A stretch of DNA of 64,000 nt from Hypoxylon rubiginosum (GCA_902806565.1 CADCXA010000037.1:434001-498000); one strand, 5' to 3'. Positions 25,795-40,133 are shown, counted from the stretch's first letter. Notes: generated by a model not told the origin, from the letters alone. Made by a program: numbers and translations.

Positions 25795-25838
25795 CTTTTC
25801 CTTTTCCTTTTCCTTTTCCTTTTCTTTTTCCTTTTCCT
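25795..25838 (+). repeat. (CCTTTT)n microsatellite upstream of NOP16
   Basis: About seven imperfect CCTTTT units, i.e. a purine tract on the NOP16 sense strand, placed 21-64 bases before its ATG. It probably falls in the 5' UTR or core promoter. Confidence 0.85.
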
Positions 25839-28800
25839 TAAGAGCGTAACTCCTCGATGGATCAGATGTATTCCTTCTATAGAATACCTCTAGATTCTAT
25901 CGCAGTTTTGAGAGACAATGGGCTTCAATGCTTGTTCGTTCTTGAAGTCCTATTCTGTAAATTTGGAAGTGCCGCCAAAATTTCTTACCGCAGCAAGGCG
26001 CAGATAACAGATAACACCAATCGATAAGAAATCTCTTATCTATCAATTTAGTTACCTAATCTACACGTGACTTTCCCATTTTCTTAAATGCCCCAACACG
26101 AAATGGTCACTGGGTACTTCGTACATTTGCCCTGCATTGATCTCCAAAAAAACACACGCTCCGTTGGAAATTCGTTCAACTCGCGGAACAAGCAGTTGGC
26201 GGGCCGTTCATTTGGCTAGGGTTTAGTCGATACGAGAACGATACGCGACGGCGAGCATCTTGCCGCATTCGCGCATGTTTGCCGGTCTTGGCGTACTGGA
26301 GAGGATCCAGTTCAAATGTTATGTCCTGTTGTGAGACGGAGACGGGAGAATGGTAGGATGGGTCTAACAATCTATACTACCAGGTCGAGGAAGTCCTACG
26401 CAAGTACCTATTTATCATGAAATCTATGACGGGGACAGGCCACCACCAACGCCGGGATCTTGGAGCCAAATCGCTATCTTCAGACCTCATTCCGCTCAAC
26501 TCCAACGGAGCGAGAAGGGGGCAGTGCAAGCTTCTATCCAGTGAGAGACGACGTCGCATACTTGGGACAAAACGAGGGATACTGTAACTGCATCCTTAAC
26601 TCCAGAGTAGGTTGATGCTTGGTGGTTGATTCCAAAGATTCCACACCATACCACGACCCATACACATATACACGTATACACATATACAACCATATACGTC
26701 GCATGCCTGCATGACAGGCGCCCTTCTCTGCGTACAGATACGAATCCCCAAACTCCTTGCTCCTGTCATCTAGTCAAGTCAAGTGTCACTTCGAAGCAAT
26801 CAGTCACTTTTCTACTCCACCCCCAACCTTTTGATCGATCGCCGATACCCCCCCCTTACCCAGTAGGCTTTCGTGATCCGAGGCAGAGCGGCCAGGGGGT
26901 CCCTCCCCCCGGACAGGGCCAATCGGCAGCCAGGCAAGCTTCTGGAACCGGCCGATGCGGCCAAGCCCGCAATGGCCGTCCCTCTTTTGCTTTGCGCAGA
27001 GTCGCATTTAACATGGGCAGCAATGGTGAGTTTATAGAATGAGGAATGAGCCCCGAAAGGGACCCCTTTCGCTCTCCCTCTCTATCGACTTCGGGTTCTC
27101 GAATCACGGCGCCAGCCACCCAAAGCGGACCCCTGACTAGCAGATCCGGCAACCTGCTAGAAGGCACGAAGAAGGAGCTAAAATTCAAAAATATTGGGGA
27201 GGGAGGGGCCAGGGAGTAAGTAGTAGTAGTAGTAGTAGTCTGGTCCACCCCATCATATCTTTTTGTACGTTTTGCATACTACCTACGTGGGATGTCCATC
27301 GGCTCGCATCATCGTCCAGGTCGCAAGCAAAGCTACCTATGGCAACCCCCGTTTCCCACCCCTAACTCTCCCCCCAGGCTTTTGTAGGGGGACCCCCGGC
27401 TCTCTTGCTGATGTCGCGCTGGCGGAAGATCTCGGATCCCGGAGTCGGTCTCTGCCAATGAATCGGTGGTTAGATCATGAACTGGTTGCTTAATTGATCG
27501 ATCCAATGGACGGTCACAAACAGGAGCCTGGCTAGGTCGACCATCTTCCCTGCGAAAGGGGGTTCTAGGGGGCCCTGGGGGGCTTTCGGGGGGATGGCTA
27601 GGTTTATGCTCACTATACGATCTACATGCTATGAAAATCATCTAGATTTTCTATACTACAATACTACTCCGTGGGCTCCGGGTGGGCTCTCTCTCGCGAT
27701 GTCTTGTCAGTGCCGTGTGTTGTCTAAGCCGGCAGGAGCTGAGCTCGAGCCTGCCAACCAGCACGCGCGATTCGTCGGGCAGGCTGTTAAAAGCCGGTGG
27801 TCAGATGAGAAGCCGGTTGGCTGGCAGCTCTAAGGTTTTTTTCTTTCTTTTTCTTTTCTTTTCAAGAGCTGTCAAAAGAGGAGTAACCATACGAGTGCTA
27901 TCCGTGGGCGAACCAAAGGGAATGCGAGCCTGCTAACGCGAAAGCCGGGTATCTACCGTAGCTCGAACGCTAGCTACAGCAGATCCATCGGCCGTCTTTA
28001 TATGTATGTAGTGGGTCTGACATACCGAGCAGAGGTGACCGGGGAGAAGGTGAGCAATCACTACGTACCGTGCAGCTCGAAGCTGTGCGGCGACGATCAT
28101 TCTAGTGTCATGATCATGGTCATGGTTCTGGTGGGTTGGTTAGCCGGTCGGGTAGTGAGTGGGACGAGTGATAAGTGGCCGAACCAAGACTCCTCCCCCT
28201 TCCATCTACATACCTACCTCCTAGGTACATAGGTAGGTAGGTATCTACCTGTTGAACTTGTTCTACATCCGAAGGTGAAGAAAAAGAAGTGGTAGTAGAA
28301 GAAAAGAGAAAAGAAAAACGCAGCTAATGTGAAAAGAGAAAGCAAAGCGTCAAAGCCGGCCAAGATATGCACAAGCTATGTGCGTAAATCATGTGCTGCA
28401 ACTTCTTGGCTCAAGGCCTATCACTGACAGCTGCCTAGCTAGCTATAGCTGGATAGATTAGGGGTAGATAGGCCTAAAGGCCTTTTGACACTTTTCTCTC
28501 TAGTCTTTCTTTCCTACTCCTTACTTGGATAGGTACCCCAGCCTTTGCATTTGTTCCTTGTTTTATTCATTACGTGCCTGGGTACCTAAGGTATCCTAAA
28601 CTTATGCCATACTTCTTGTTGGGATAGTGGAGTTTGTAAGTTATCTTAGTAACGCACGCGCTTCTCTTGCGAGGAAACAGAACCAAAAGCCTCGCAGCTA
28701 GCTGCTGAAGGCTTTGCTAGCTTGACTGCCTTCTGTTCTCTTCTCTTCGTTCTTCCTCCCTATTTAGGAAATGTGTGGGGGGTGGGGGTGTTCTCTGAAG

Positions 28801-30209
28801 TGATAGAGAGAGAGAGACAGTGAGGGAGGTAGGTTAGAGAAGGAGGGGGGTTAGTGAAAAAGCCATGTAGTAAGAGGTACTGTACGAAACCTAAGTAACT
28901 TACCATCCCCCGTGTAATCCTACATGGCCATGCAGCAAAAGCTCGATAGACGTCTTCTAGAAAACTTATACACGTAGTATCTATAGGTTCTAACCTTACA
29001 TAGAATCGCATGTTCTCTGTCCTTGTATTTTCTTGTATATATCGTTTGGTGGGTTTCTGCTATTACGCTACTGTAAGATATCTACTAATCTACCGATCGA
29101 TGGCAGGCTAGAACGGTAGTGGTGGAGTTTGGAAAGATAGATAGAGGGAAAGGAGAAGAGAGAAAGAAGGAAAAAAGAAGTGGCTGTGTCTTCTAGCCCT
29201 CCCCTCCATTACGGCACGGTATTTACTAACCGCAGGCGGGCGGGAGATGGAAGTGTTTTTAGTGTAGGTAGGTAGGTTAGAAGAGAGAGAGAAGAAGAGG
29301 AGGGGTGGATGGGTAGGTAGTGGTGGGAGCATTCCTTCCCGCTCGCTTGACGGACGGCTCTGTGTGGTCGAAATTGTTCGAAGCTAGACATGTATAATAT
29401 GCTGGCGTTATGGTACATACGGGACTAGCCCCAGTTCGGGGGTTTTGCATTTTTGGGGGGGGGAGTGGAAGGGGAAGGGCGCCCCCATATGAGGCGCTAT
29501 GGCGTGACGTCGGACGCCAGCCGGGAGATCTGCTTTGCGTGCTGACAGCTTGCCTGTTCACATGCGCCCCCAACCTGTTGCTGGAGGTAGGGTGTGCCAG
29601 ATGAGAGACAGCGCGGTGGGTGGCAGAAAATCACGAGACCAAAATGACGAACTACCATGTTCTTTGGGGGGGAATTTGCTTCTCTCTTCTCCTTGTCTTG
29701 TATGTATGTACGTATGTCTCTCTCCCTCTCCCTCACTCTCTTCATATGCCGCGTAAATCTCATATGCTGCTGCTGCCGCCAGCTTAGATACAGTAACTAA
29801 AATTTCCACCACCACGTAGCGACGCAAAGAGCCTCTTCTTCCTTCTGGTTCCCCTTCTAGTAATAAATCCCAAGCCAACGTTTCCTTCTCCTCTCATATA
29901 GAACATCCCAATGTTGAAAATAGAAAAATGTCCATATCCAAAAAATTCGTTTCGCATCCCCCATAAGCCTGGGATATCCACATGCGGTGCATATAATAGT
30001 ACATTCGTGATGACGGCAAAAAGAGAAGAAAAATAAAATAAACAACAGCAAACAAAAAGGGGCGTGGTAAATATATTTGACAGAAAAGAGAAAATTTCGC
30101 GCAAAAAGGGGGATATAAGCCTCCATGATCCTTTATGTTCCTAGTTCCATCGCATTCGAGTTTGCCTCCCAGTTTTTTTTATACAGAGTATGTGCGTGTG
30201 GCATTCGTA
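25839..30209. other. Gene-poor spacer, 4.4 kb
   Basis: It lies upstream of NOP16 and downstream of the Zn2Cys6 gene. No gene is supportable: frames are short and sit in low-complexity CT- or GA-rich DNA. It includes (TAG)n at 27219-27238, G-rich runs at 27555-27600 and 29454-29480, ACCT/AGGT palindromes at 28206-28249, and purine-rich stretches at 28802-28860 and 29140-29185. The right end presumably carries the transcription factor's 3' UTR. Confidence 0.5.
28206..28249. repeat. ACCT/AGGT inverted microsatellite
   Basis: Three to four TACC units are followed by the palindrome CCTAGG and then TAGG units, giving a hairpin-capable inverted repeat. The same motif recurs many times in the window's spacers. 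Confidence 0.8.
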
Positions 30210-32812
30210 TTAAAACATGATCCATTCGACGTCGACGCCGGGTCCGCCAATGCATTTCGTCCAGTTAAAGCAGCCGCGTCTCAATCCCATCTTGTTACCG
30301 GGAGTCGCTGGGGGCTCGTAGTACTCTCCGGCCCAGAGCCGCTCTAGTACTTCGATCGCGGCGAGGTTGTTCATATAGCCGCTACGCGACATGATCTCGC
30401 GACATTTATTGCGGACAATGTTCTGTTGTAGTTCGTTGACGCATTCGCTGCCAGCCACAAAAAGCGGCCAGAGCAAGAATTTCTCGGCACTGCTTCCCGC
30501 CTCGAGCGACGTAGCGTAGTAGACGACCTGGCTAACGAGATTGCGGAAGTTGTTGTGGGTGGAAGGGACGTTGGGTGAGGCGAGACGCTCGGTGTATAGT
30601 AGAGCGGCGTAGCGGAAGGCTTCGGACAGCGAGTGCAGATCACGAACTTGGCTCTGCGTTGCCGAGTTAGGCAGGGACGTGGCCACTCGCTGAGCATCGA
30701 ATTCCCAGTTCTGAAGTGCCATGCGCGCATCCTTCCACTCGCGCCAAAAGTTTGAGCGGTGCTCGTCGTAGTGTGGGGAAGAGCCAAGCCCGGTGGATAA
30801 AATCTCCTCCTCCTCGAGTTGCGATGAGAAACCGTTTCCGTCGTAGCGGTGATGATTTATGCTGAAGAAATCCCCAATCGAGGGGACACTTTGCTTGAAC
30901 GAATGCCCTAAGGGAGAGCCCAAGGGGGAAGAGGCTGATGGTGTCCCGACGCGGCCAGTAGGCGTTGCGTGGACGTTCTGGACAGGAAGATGTTGCGATA
31001 AGAGGTTCAGGCGGCCAAGTCTGCTGATAGTTCTGAATAACTCGCGGTCACAACCAACTAAGTTCTCGGCTCCGGGAGGTAGTAAGTTGGATTCTGGTGA
31101 CAGCCCATAGAAGTTGTGGTTAAGTTGGGCCTCGCGGTCATTGATACTCGCCGAGATAGAATCGAAGTAGGTAAAAATGGCTTCCATCCATGAAGACTCA
31201 CTTGATCCTTGGTAAGGGGCAGAACCCCGCATGCTCAATATTTTCTTGACGCCCGCGAACTGGGTGTGGAATTTTGCAACTCCAGATTCTACCATGCGGT
31301 AGTGGCAAAGAAGGAGTATGGTAGCCAAGACGGAGTCGTGGCACGATTTCGAAGGGTCGTTTAACTGTTGATTCAAGAGATGAACAGCCAAGTTGCGGTG
31401 CTGGTGTTCCTCCGTTAAAGAATGATGGTCCGATTGCATGTCAGAGTGTCGGTCAGCGCCGCTCTCTGGGTCTCTGCCATGTTGACCGAGACTTAGCCTT
31501 CTCTTCATCCTGAGGTTGCAAGCGGACAGGGCACATATAGCATGCTGCAGGCTTCGACTACCCGACGCCAATCGTAGAATGTGGTCTCGGAACGGATTGT
31601 TGGGCCCATCTACAAGTACCATGGACGGACACATGATATTCTCATAATAGTCCATGAAGAACGGCATCTTGGCAATGAGATCAGGGCTGACCTGTACGGA
31701 CTGGCTCTCGTAAGAAACCGTCGAGGTAGCCGAAGTGGGTTCCACGGCATGAGGCGTTACGTCGTCATCCCTTGGAATGGAAGTGGCCCATTGCGGGCCG
31801 CCCGTAGAGTGCGGGCTGGTGCTGTAAGGCTCCATCTCGGGGACGCCTGCGAGGAGTTGTCAGTGATCCGAGGCGCAGGGTATCGGAACGCTTGATCCTT
31901 ACTCAAAGTGTCGCTGTCCGCAACCAGTCTGTGGGCTATCTGCGGCTCAAAAGAGTCAGGGTGGGAGCTGAGGCTCGAGCTAGGCTCCGATGGGGCGTAG
32001 ACCAGGCTAGGACACGAAGTCGGGGCCCGCTGGTCGATCATAATCGCAGAGGCGGGGCTCTGAGGGACAGGTGAGCTGTGGCCTGTATAATTATCGTACA
32101 TGAGGGTCGGGCTATGCACGAAGGGGATCTCCTCTCTTGGGTAAGAATGTCCTACAGGCGACAACGTGTAGTCGACGTCGCTCAGTGAGTCCACGGATGA
32201 TGATAGCGACTCGCCCATTATGGGGAAGTGGTTCATCGACGTGTTGAGCTTGTGGTATCTAGTCTGGTCATGAGCGTTCATGTTTCCGCCATACGCTGGA
32301 AAGCCTCCCCAGTTCCTCTGCGCGGTTGCTGATGTGCTTTCGTTATGTGAAAATCGCGAGTAGTCTTGATATGCCCCATATTGTGTCGTAGGGACGGGAG
32401 CAGCGTGCTCTCCGCTAATATCGACATCGTCTCGGTGAGCCCTGCGTGAACTCCCTTCCGAGTCATTCCATTGGGTCGAGGTTGCTGTTGAGCTTGCCCT
32501 CGTGCGGCTTGCCGTCTTCTTTGCTACGGGCGCAACCGGCGGTGCCTTTGCTATAGGCAGCGAAAGGCCCCTTAGCTTCCCACGACTCGCCACTCCCACT
32601 CCCCAGGTCAGCTGAGTCTTATAACCGGAGCATTCGTTCCCAATCTCGAGACATTGCGAGCAGTAGGGCCGCCGTCTATCGCACTTGGTGTTCCTCTTGA
32701 TACAGGTAAAGCAGTCATCGGCAGCTCCTCCGGCGGGGGCCCTTCTCCGGCGCTTGCGGGCAGCCTGGGCGTCCTTTGACGAGCTGGACTGTGGAGGAAG
32801 TGAGACTGTCAT
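30210..32812 (-). CDS. Zn(II)2Cys6 transcription factor with Fungal_trans_2-type domain
   Basis: Exons are 32812-31903 and 31846-30210 (2547 nt, 848 aa), separated by a 56-base intron (GTAAGG donor, CTGAC branch, GCAG acceptor) that joins in phase. A basic arm (KRRRRAP) precedes the binuclear zinc cluster: Cys at 34, 37, 44, 51, 54 and 61, spaced C-x2-C-x6-C-x6-C-x2-C-x6-C. A Ser/Pro/His-rich, probably disordered region of roughly 250 residues follows. The C-terminal half carries the acidic-motif domain of Fungal_trans_2 proteins (FFMDYYENIMCPSMVLVDG, LQHAICALSACNL, HDSVLATILLLCHYRM). The segment CSGYKTQLTWGVGVASRGK after the cluster suggests the Moc3-like subgroup, but I am not certain. It acts in the nucleus; its targets cannot be told from the sequence. 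A very long upstream region may carry its control elements. Confidence 0.88.
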
Positions 32813-34657
32813 GTTAGGATAGGATATGCACTATAGCGAAAGCGTGAACAGTGTAGTTCTAGCAAAGACACATGAGGCGAACTCGGGACGGCAGTGGTCT
32901 CGACTCTGGTCTCGAAGCAGTACAGAATCTCTTGTCTGTCAGGAACGAGGGCGTTGACTGGCGTGGGTAAATAGGCGTTAATATGGAAAAGATGGATCGC
33001 CCAGGCAAGAGGTTATTGATATTGCATGGGAAAAGAAGTAGACGGGGTCAATGGGGGGTGGAGCGAATGGGACAAGCAGATATAAGTCGAGATGCGCTCT
33101 CTACATATATGAAGACCACACTATCTCGGAGAGACAGAGAGCAGGGCCATCTCATCGCGTCGTACTCCCCACCCGCTTTAGCAGGTACGAGATGGGTACA
33201 AAGACCCTCCACGACCCTACCCCTAGTCGCCCCTAGGCCAGGGAGGCGAGAGAGAGAAGTGCATTGTAGCATTGTAGCAAGTCGCAGGCCAAACTGCAGA
33301 AGAAGAGAGCATGGGTGGGCCCGGCTTGGTAGTTGGGGGGCCACTGGGCATAGACATAGAATGTACTATGTAGTATGTAGCGTTGGCACTGGCAGGACGG
33401 GGGAATCTGAACTCGAGCCCTTTGCCAGATGGGTCGAGATGTGGTGTGCGAGATCGAGGGGAGCGAATGAGCACGGAGACAGAGTGAGTGGGCCTCTCTC
33501 ACTTTCAAGATCAGCGGGATATACCTCCCATGTACCATTAGGTCGAGCAGGTCGAGGGTCGAGGTCGTTAGAGGGGACGACGGACGACAAGGATAGGGGT
33601 CCCCTGCTAATGCAAGAACGGGGGTTGAAGGAACATCATTTGCATGTACTTTGTACTATGTAGTTTGTGCCATTCTCTCGACTACTGTAGGAACAAGGGT
33701 GAACCACCGAGAGGCGAGTCCTAACGAGGCCTAGCAAGAATTCTGGCGAGTCTGGGGGGAGAGAGATGCGCTAGCACTACCTTTCCGTATCGTCTTTCTC
33801 GCATTTTTGTTGTCTTATTGTCCCTTACGACGATAACTATGTACCTAGTCTTGAAGTCCTCAAAAAAACCCCTCAGGGGTAAGGGCTTGAGAGTGTTCGT
33901 GTTTACCTACCCCTAGGTAGATTCTATAGCGAACGCCGACTTATCAACTACAAATGTATCCACTCGGCTAGTGAAGGGCTTCGTTTATCATATGCAACGA
34001 CGGGGTGGGCAAGGGGGATTATGAGGAGAGTGGCTGAAAGTCTGCATACAGTAGTCGTTGCTTGTGTCACTGAACCATACGGGATACGGGCATGGGGCAG
34101 CTGAAGAGAAAGACAAGACAGAGACCTCGGTAAGTTTGCGGGATGATGGGCTAACAGGCAGCCCTGTGCTATGGAGGTAATGCAGGTTTGTCGTAGGCAT
34201 GTTAGGCCGTAGGTAAATGAATGTAATGAACGAGTAGGATGCGGATAGGGATGGGGATGGAGATGGGAAAGAGAGAAGCGGAATTAGAAACAGGCACAGC
34301 AGCTTGAGCTCGAGCTCGAACTCGAACTCGAACTCGAACGCGGAAATGCACGAGAGGCTGTCTCGCTGTTGGACCTGTATCGTTCGATTCTGTTTCTTGG
34401 CTTGTGGGCATAATTTAGCCTCGATTCTTTTTTTCAGAGAAACAGAGGAAGGAAACGAAATGTCACATACATAGTACTAAACACTAACCCTTTACACATT
34501 CAAGTTATTATTAGTTAGAACATATTAGAAGGGGCCTTTGTGCCGCTTGCATTGTGCATGCCTACCTCATAGGTACGTGACGAACTTACATACCTCGTCG
34601 TTTAATCAGTTCCGGCACGATGGTCCAATGTACAAGCATCAGTGGGGGATGGAGATG

Positions 34658-34690
34658 TGGATTGTGGATTGTGGATTGTGGATTGTGGAT
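34658..34690 (+). repeat. (TGGATTG)n minisatellite
   Basis: Four and a half perfect 7-base units. Confidence 0.9.
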
Positions 34691-35759
34691 GTAGATGTTG
34701 GGGATACGTTACAGGTCCCCGGGGGCTTTGACGTAGTGACGGTGATGCCGTGCAGTTGAGTGCTAACATTAGAAAAGAATTCAAAGTTGTCGCGAAGGAT
34801 TTTCCCATCGGAGCCTTTTTTACCCCCTTCTTTTTCCGTTCTAAAACGCATCGTCTTGGATATAAATTATGAAGCAGAGCACAGCCTGGACTCGCCGAGC
34901 TTTTCGTTGCGGACATAGCCCGTCGCAACTTTTCCGTCCGATGGGATTTTATTTTTTTACTGTATGAGTTCGGCCATCCCTGAAAGCAAAGGGAAAGATG
35001 TGACCGAGATGGATTTCGAGGCAGAGGCGTGGAGTTTCAGACAAGCGCGAAGCCACTATAAGGTTGGGGGGTACCATGGTATGCATGTGCTGTAAGGTAG
35101 CCTATACCTGTAGCCTGTAGCCTGTGGTCTGTGGCCTGTAGTCAATCAATTTAGGGCTGTTTACCGTTTTGGCGTAGATGCTCGTGGGGCCTGGGACTAG
35201 GTGTCCCACTTATGACGGTCCCTACAACACCGTCACCGTGCTATAAGCCTGTTAGACTTACCACCCCTCTGCATTATACCATAGGACCTACAACCTTGGA
35301 AGAGTCTTGAGTGATAGTACCTACCTAGGTAACCTACATATGTACCTACCTCATGTGTATAATACCTCATCTATTACCGAATGTATAGACATTGTATCGT
35401 AAGGATCTTATTCTTCGACGAAGCTTCAAATTCGTGATCCATATCCAACATCCATAACCGACTCGCCCTTCCGACTGGTTATCTCAACCTTTAAACAAAT
35501 GTTTCCGATACGCCAGTTCATGTCCAACAAGCTTTACACGTCTTGGCATGCTCATGGTTGCTTACTGTATGTAACCCATGGAAACCTGTGAGGTAATGTG
35601 ACGACTCCAATCCTCAGTAATTTAAACTGCCTACCTACATACATTGTATGCCATTTCCTGTCTCAGATGATAATGTTTAGAGCTTTATTACCAAGCCGAT
35701 TTCTTACCTAACCTTCGACTAGGTTATTGACGATCTGCCGAGGCCCACTACTCGAGCAC

Positions 35760-35865
35760 TCACCTACCTACATATCTACCACATACCTACCTACCTGTAG
35801 ATACCTACCTACCTGTAGGTAAGTAAGCTAGCTACCTAGTCACGATGCTATATGTATGCGAGCAG
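35760..35865. repeat. Dense ACCT/AGGT repeat cluster
   Basis: Repeated CTACCTAC units with interspersed TACCTGTAGGTA palindromes. This is the longest cluster of this dispersed motif in the window. Confidence 0.8.
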
Positions 35866-36637
35866 GTAGGTTACCGTAGCGGGCGGCCTCCATGTTACGC
35901 CTGTAACGTAGAATCGCCTCATCTTGCCTTGTGCTATCCCACCCCGTATGCCAAGAAGCGCATTCGTAGTTAGCAGTCCAATCTCTGGCTTGCGGATATT
36001 GAAGGAGCACGTCGGCGTGGCGTGGAGCTACAGTACAGCGAGGGACCAGACAAGACGGCTATGCGGGTTACTGTACACCTGGATAAAGTCGAGTTAGGGT
36101 AATAAACGAACGAACCAGAATTCTATTACTGTGATGCGTCGTCCCCTTGCTCATAATCGCGTTCTTGGTTTGACGTATTTCTTTGAGTTTTTTTTTAGGG
36201 TGGGATCTCTGATCCGAATTCGAGGGGGTTAACCTGTTCGTAAGACACATCCCGAACAAGTGGAAGATGTCATTTAGAAGAGAGTGCCTGGTAATTACCT
36301 CTAGCGTTTCCAGCTGACCTCCAAAGTGCCAATAACGCCTGCGTGTGGACGCTCTTCTACTATAAAGCTGTGTCCTGTTAATTTACGAGATAGTCGGGGA
36401 GGCGTCGGGATTGGCTGGCGAGATAGACAGCTAATTGAAAGTCAGACCAAGAGCGAGGCTGCGGCGCTACTGCGCGGCATGGGGGATGGATAGCAGACCG
36501 CCCTCGGGCAATTGTCATGTGTAAGCTTTCGAGTATAATCCGAGGTGTGTTAGTTCATTTTCACGTAAACCCAGTTGAATGGTCCGACATTAATCAAATT
36601 GCAGCTATGTGTAACCCATGATACTGGATGACGAGAG

Positions 36638-36776
36638 ACGGGGCAAGACGGGGCAAGACAGGGCAAGACACTATATTGGGTCTGTGGTTCTCGTGCCACA
36701 TCAACTACATGAATAGGTTCTACGGTTCTACGGTTCTAGATATGCATGTGTATGTGTAAGTGTAAGTGTAAGTGTA
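36638..36776 (+). repeat. Three adjacent short tandem arrays
   Basis: (ACGGGGCAAG)3 at 36638-36670, (GGTTCTAC)n at 36716-36738 and (GTAAGT)n at 36752-36776. Three unrelated units arise within 140 bases of the gene desert. Confidence 0.85.
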
Positions 36777-38098
36777 TACATATACCACAACCTTGTCATA
36801 TTTGACATGCTCGTCATAGTAGACAATCATCACGAGATATTCTAGGAGCATATACTCCCTTCGATCTTTGATCTTTGACATCGCAGGGTTGACTTGGGAC
36901 GAGCTGCTTTCTTAATACGGTCTCTGCTCCCCGCGAACTGGAGGGAGCGGTATCGAGTAGATAGAGCGGCCGGACTGCCAATCTGACGTCGTCACGTAAT
37001 AACAAGTATGAAGCCAAGAAGCTAGCATCCCTAGGAATGGGCCTTCTGGACCACTGAAGCTGTCCGTCGTCATCCTCTGCTGGCCAGTACGCATATGAGT
37101 ACTACGGTAGTACCATGAGCGGGAATTGATCATCTATGCGATTTTGGATTTTGGTAGTCTATCTGATAGAGATGGGGAATTCTTTTGCTACCTGGGTATA
37201 GCTTGGCGGGTTGTGTAACGGCGGCCAATGGATGGGATAGTCTAGGACGATGCCGAGACTTGGACGAACATGGGTTTCTTTTTCGACCGTCTCTTGCTTC
37301 TGTTGTTTCTATCAAAGCTTCTATCGTTATCTCGAACCCCCGCCATTTTGTTCTTTGCAGCTCCCCCTTTCGGACCGTACCGTTTCTGTTGAGATGACTT
37401 TTTCAAGCTAGTACATAAGGTAGAAGAGAGAGATATACTTACGCACGTCACGTCACTATAATCGATGTCGATGTTGACCTGCGATAGCTCAAAGGAGGCA
37501 TGCGTTACTGTAAGTAATATGCAACGCACGATCGAAATCCATAAGCAAATCATGGTCATAGCTGCTGCGCCGCAGGCATTGTGAACCACTCGAAGAATTG
37601 AAAGGTATCGGGCCTAAATGCCGACTTTTCAGTTGAAGAGGTGCCAAAGATTTGGTAATTCAGGGCAGAGAAGAATACCCCTCCAATGCTCTAATGCTCC
37701 AATGAGGAGAAGCAGGGCAGACGCCGGGCAGACAGGCCAGGGGGAGATCTCCAAGATCCTCGAATTACATACGCATCCATAGACTCTATTTGCTTGTTTC
37801 TCAAGAGGAACCCCAGAAGCCAAGAGAGAAACATCTCCATGGTAAAAAATGTCCATTTCTTTTTTAAATCATTCATTTATCTATTTACCCAGTCACTGTC
37901 CACGCAACACGAAAAGCAGAATTTGACCCGCCTGGCATCACGAGCTTACTGTGGACATTGTTTGCGCCGGTCTACCCAACTCCCTGGCATGGGAATTACA
38001 CTAACAACTAAGACTCTGCGTCGTGCCCCACGGATGATGCTGGTACGATGGTTCTTGGCATAAGACATCGACAGCTTGCTTATCAGTTAGTTACACGC

Positions 38099-38128
38099 AT
38101 ATACATACATACATACATACATACATAC
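38099..38128 (+). repeat. (CATA)n microsatellite
   Basis: About seven perfect CATA units. Confidence 0.95.
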
Positions 38129-40103
38129 TTGGGACAGCTTTCGATTCTTCGGTTTGGTATGGTGCTTGAAGGTGGGTTTCTTGCCGAACTGTTCCGTCCA
38201 TGTTAGATTGGCACTTGCTATACTAGGCACTTTAAGATCCATGGGCTTGAGGCGGGACCCTCAAGCAAGGATACTGACGAACGATGATGTGATGTGGATG
38301 TAGGTAGTCTTATGGTGTGTATTGTACATATTGGATCTCATAGCTTAGAAGATCACAAGATACAAGAGCTAGCTACGTACCTGTGCAACTATAATACATA
38401 TACCTACTATAGCAGAGAGCCCATTCATTTGTTTAGGTAAACATTAGTTCAATTTCATACTATAGTAGTTCCTCTTGAAAGCGTTAGATCTCTTTCCCCC
38501 TTCCCTCGCGGTACCATGTAAGTGGGCTGTAGCATATATTTGCACGTGAAAGTAGAAAGACGGGCGTGCGATGGCTTCCGCGTACATCTATCTATCTACT
38601 TGTGTATCTCGCTAAGCAAGAGGTTCGGATGCTGCTAGTACAAATGTCACCTAACTTGACCCAACTTCCAACTGCCAGTACTCCATCGAGAAGCTTCGTC
38701 AAGCCTTTTCTTTCCAGTCTTCATCTCGGTACTGCACGTACTACGCTCCAACAGACGCGATGCCAATGCCAAGATAGACCGTTGCACAATTGGCACCAAG
38801 GTCTGCCGACGTAGTTGACAATTCACACAAGATCAGTCTTGGCTGCTTCTTTGCTCCGTGTCTGCTTTGCAGTAGGGCGCCTCTGATGCAGGTCAAGCAA
38901 TAACCAAGCATCCTTAATGGCTTGCGGGCGTCTCCTACGGGCGCTATAAACTGCAACCACTGCAGTGTGACTCCAGCATGCTACAGTCCAATCATTCCCC
39001 TAAAGTTCTCGAAGCCTTCCGGTTCTGGCCCTCTTCGCCGTTAAGACGACCATTCGGCCAGCACCTGTAACTCTTGTTGTCTCCCTTGAATCTTATTACC
39101 GCTCTCCTGAAGGGGGCTCACGAATGCCGAGTCGTAGGAGATGGCCGCTCGATGTATTAGCATACCTACTATGCTTCAAGTTGCTTCAAGTACCTGCCGC
39201 CCTCATATCAGGTGACATCATCCTTTTTATCCCTCCAAACACAGTGGGTTACCTTTTGGTTCTGATGCTCGTATCGACGCCTATTGGGTAGACTCGCGGG
39301 AACCAACGTGAACGGAACCCCCCCTAGAGTTCTCATAGCTCCTTCAATCCGCTTGCCATATAACAATGCGGCATCAAGGAATACGTCTTTTAGGTGCGAC
39401 GGCGGCAGTTCCAAGCATGAGCAGGTATTTTGTCTAGACTCTCTCCTATTATTACAGTTGCTATTACTATAGTCAGAGATTCAGAACGTATGCCTCAGAG
39501 CCTTACATAGCAGCATAGTACCTCGTACCCGGCGGGAACTAGCACCGACGCAGTAGTGGTGTCCGTCAATGGAATGAGTCTAACTGATTTCGACGTCGGT
39601 CAGTAGGGTAGGCAATTTCTGTTATCTTAACGGGTTAAGCCCTGTCTGCGTCTCATTGGCTCCTCGAGCTAAATAAATTATTTAGACAGCATAAGACGAG
39701 AAATGGATGGAAGAACTACCTCCTAGCCTAGAGCGGGGTGGACTATGGACGGTTAGAGGTTAGAGGTAAAAGAGGCGCTGCTAAGCATTTAGATGCATAT
39801 GTAGGTAGGCGCTAGAAGGACCGACGAAGCCTGCATAGAAGGACGCCATACGCCAAACCAGCTTAGTCGGTTACCAGGTAGGTAAGCATCTAACCCTAAG
39901 CAGCTTAAGCTTAAGCCTATCTGCCTTGAAATGTACAGGGCTTGTACATGAACCGGTTTTTAACTTCAGTAACGTCGATAACTCGATAACGTTTAACATC
40001 CCAACCCTTAAGGACTTACAACTTATATGCATCGTGCTATGTAGTAAGGACTCAAGGCTCGAGCTACTGCATGCACTAATAAATAACACTACGTTTCTAG
40101 ATG

Positions 40104-40133
40104 GCTTCCAAGCTTCCAAGCTTCCAAGCTTCC
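40104..40133 (+). repeat. (AAGCTTCC)n minisatellite
   Basis: About three and a half 8-base units, each carrying an AAGCTT palindrome. Confidence 0.9.

Noticed and set aside
32983..33663. 226-codon open frame upstream of the Zn2Cys6 gene
   Set aside because: Composition is dominated by R, G and S, several other frames are open over the same bases, and no family resemblance is seen.
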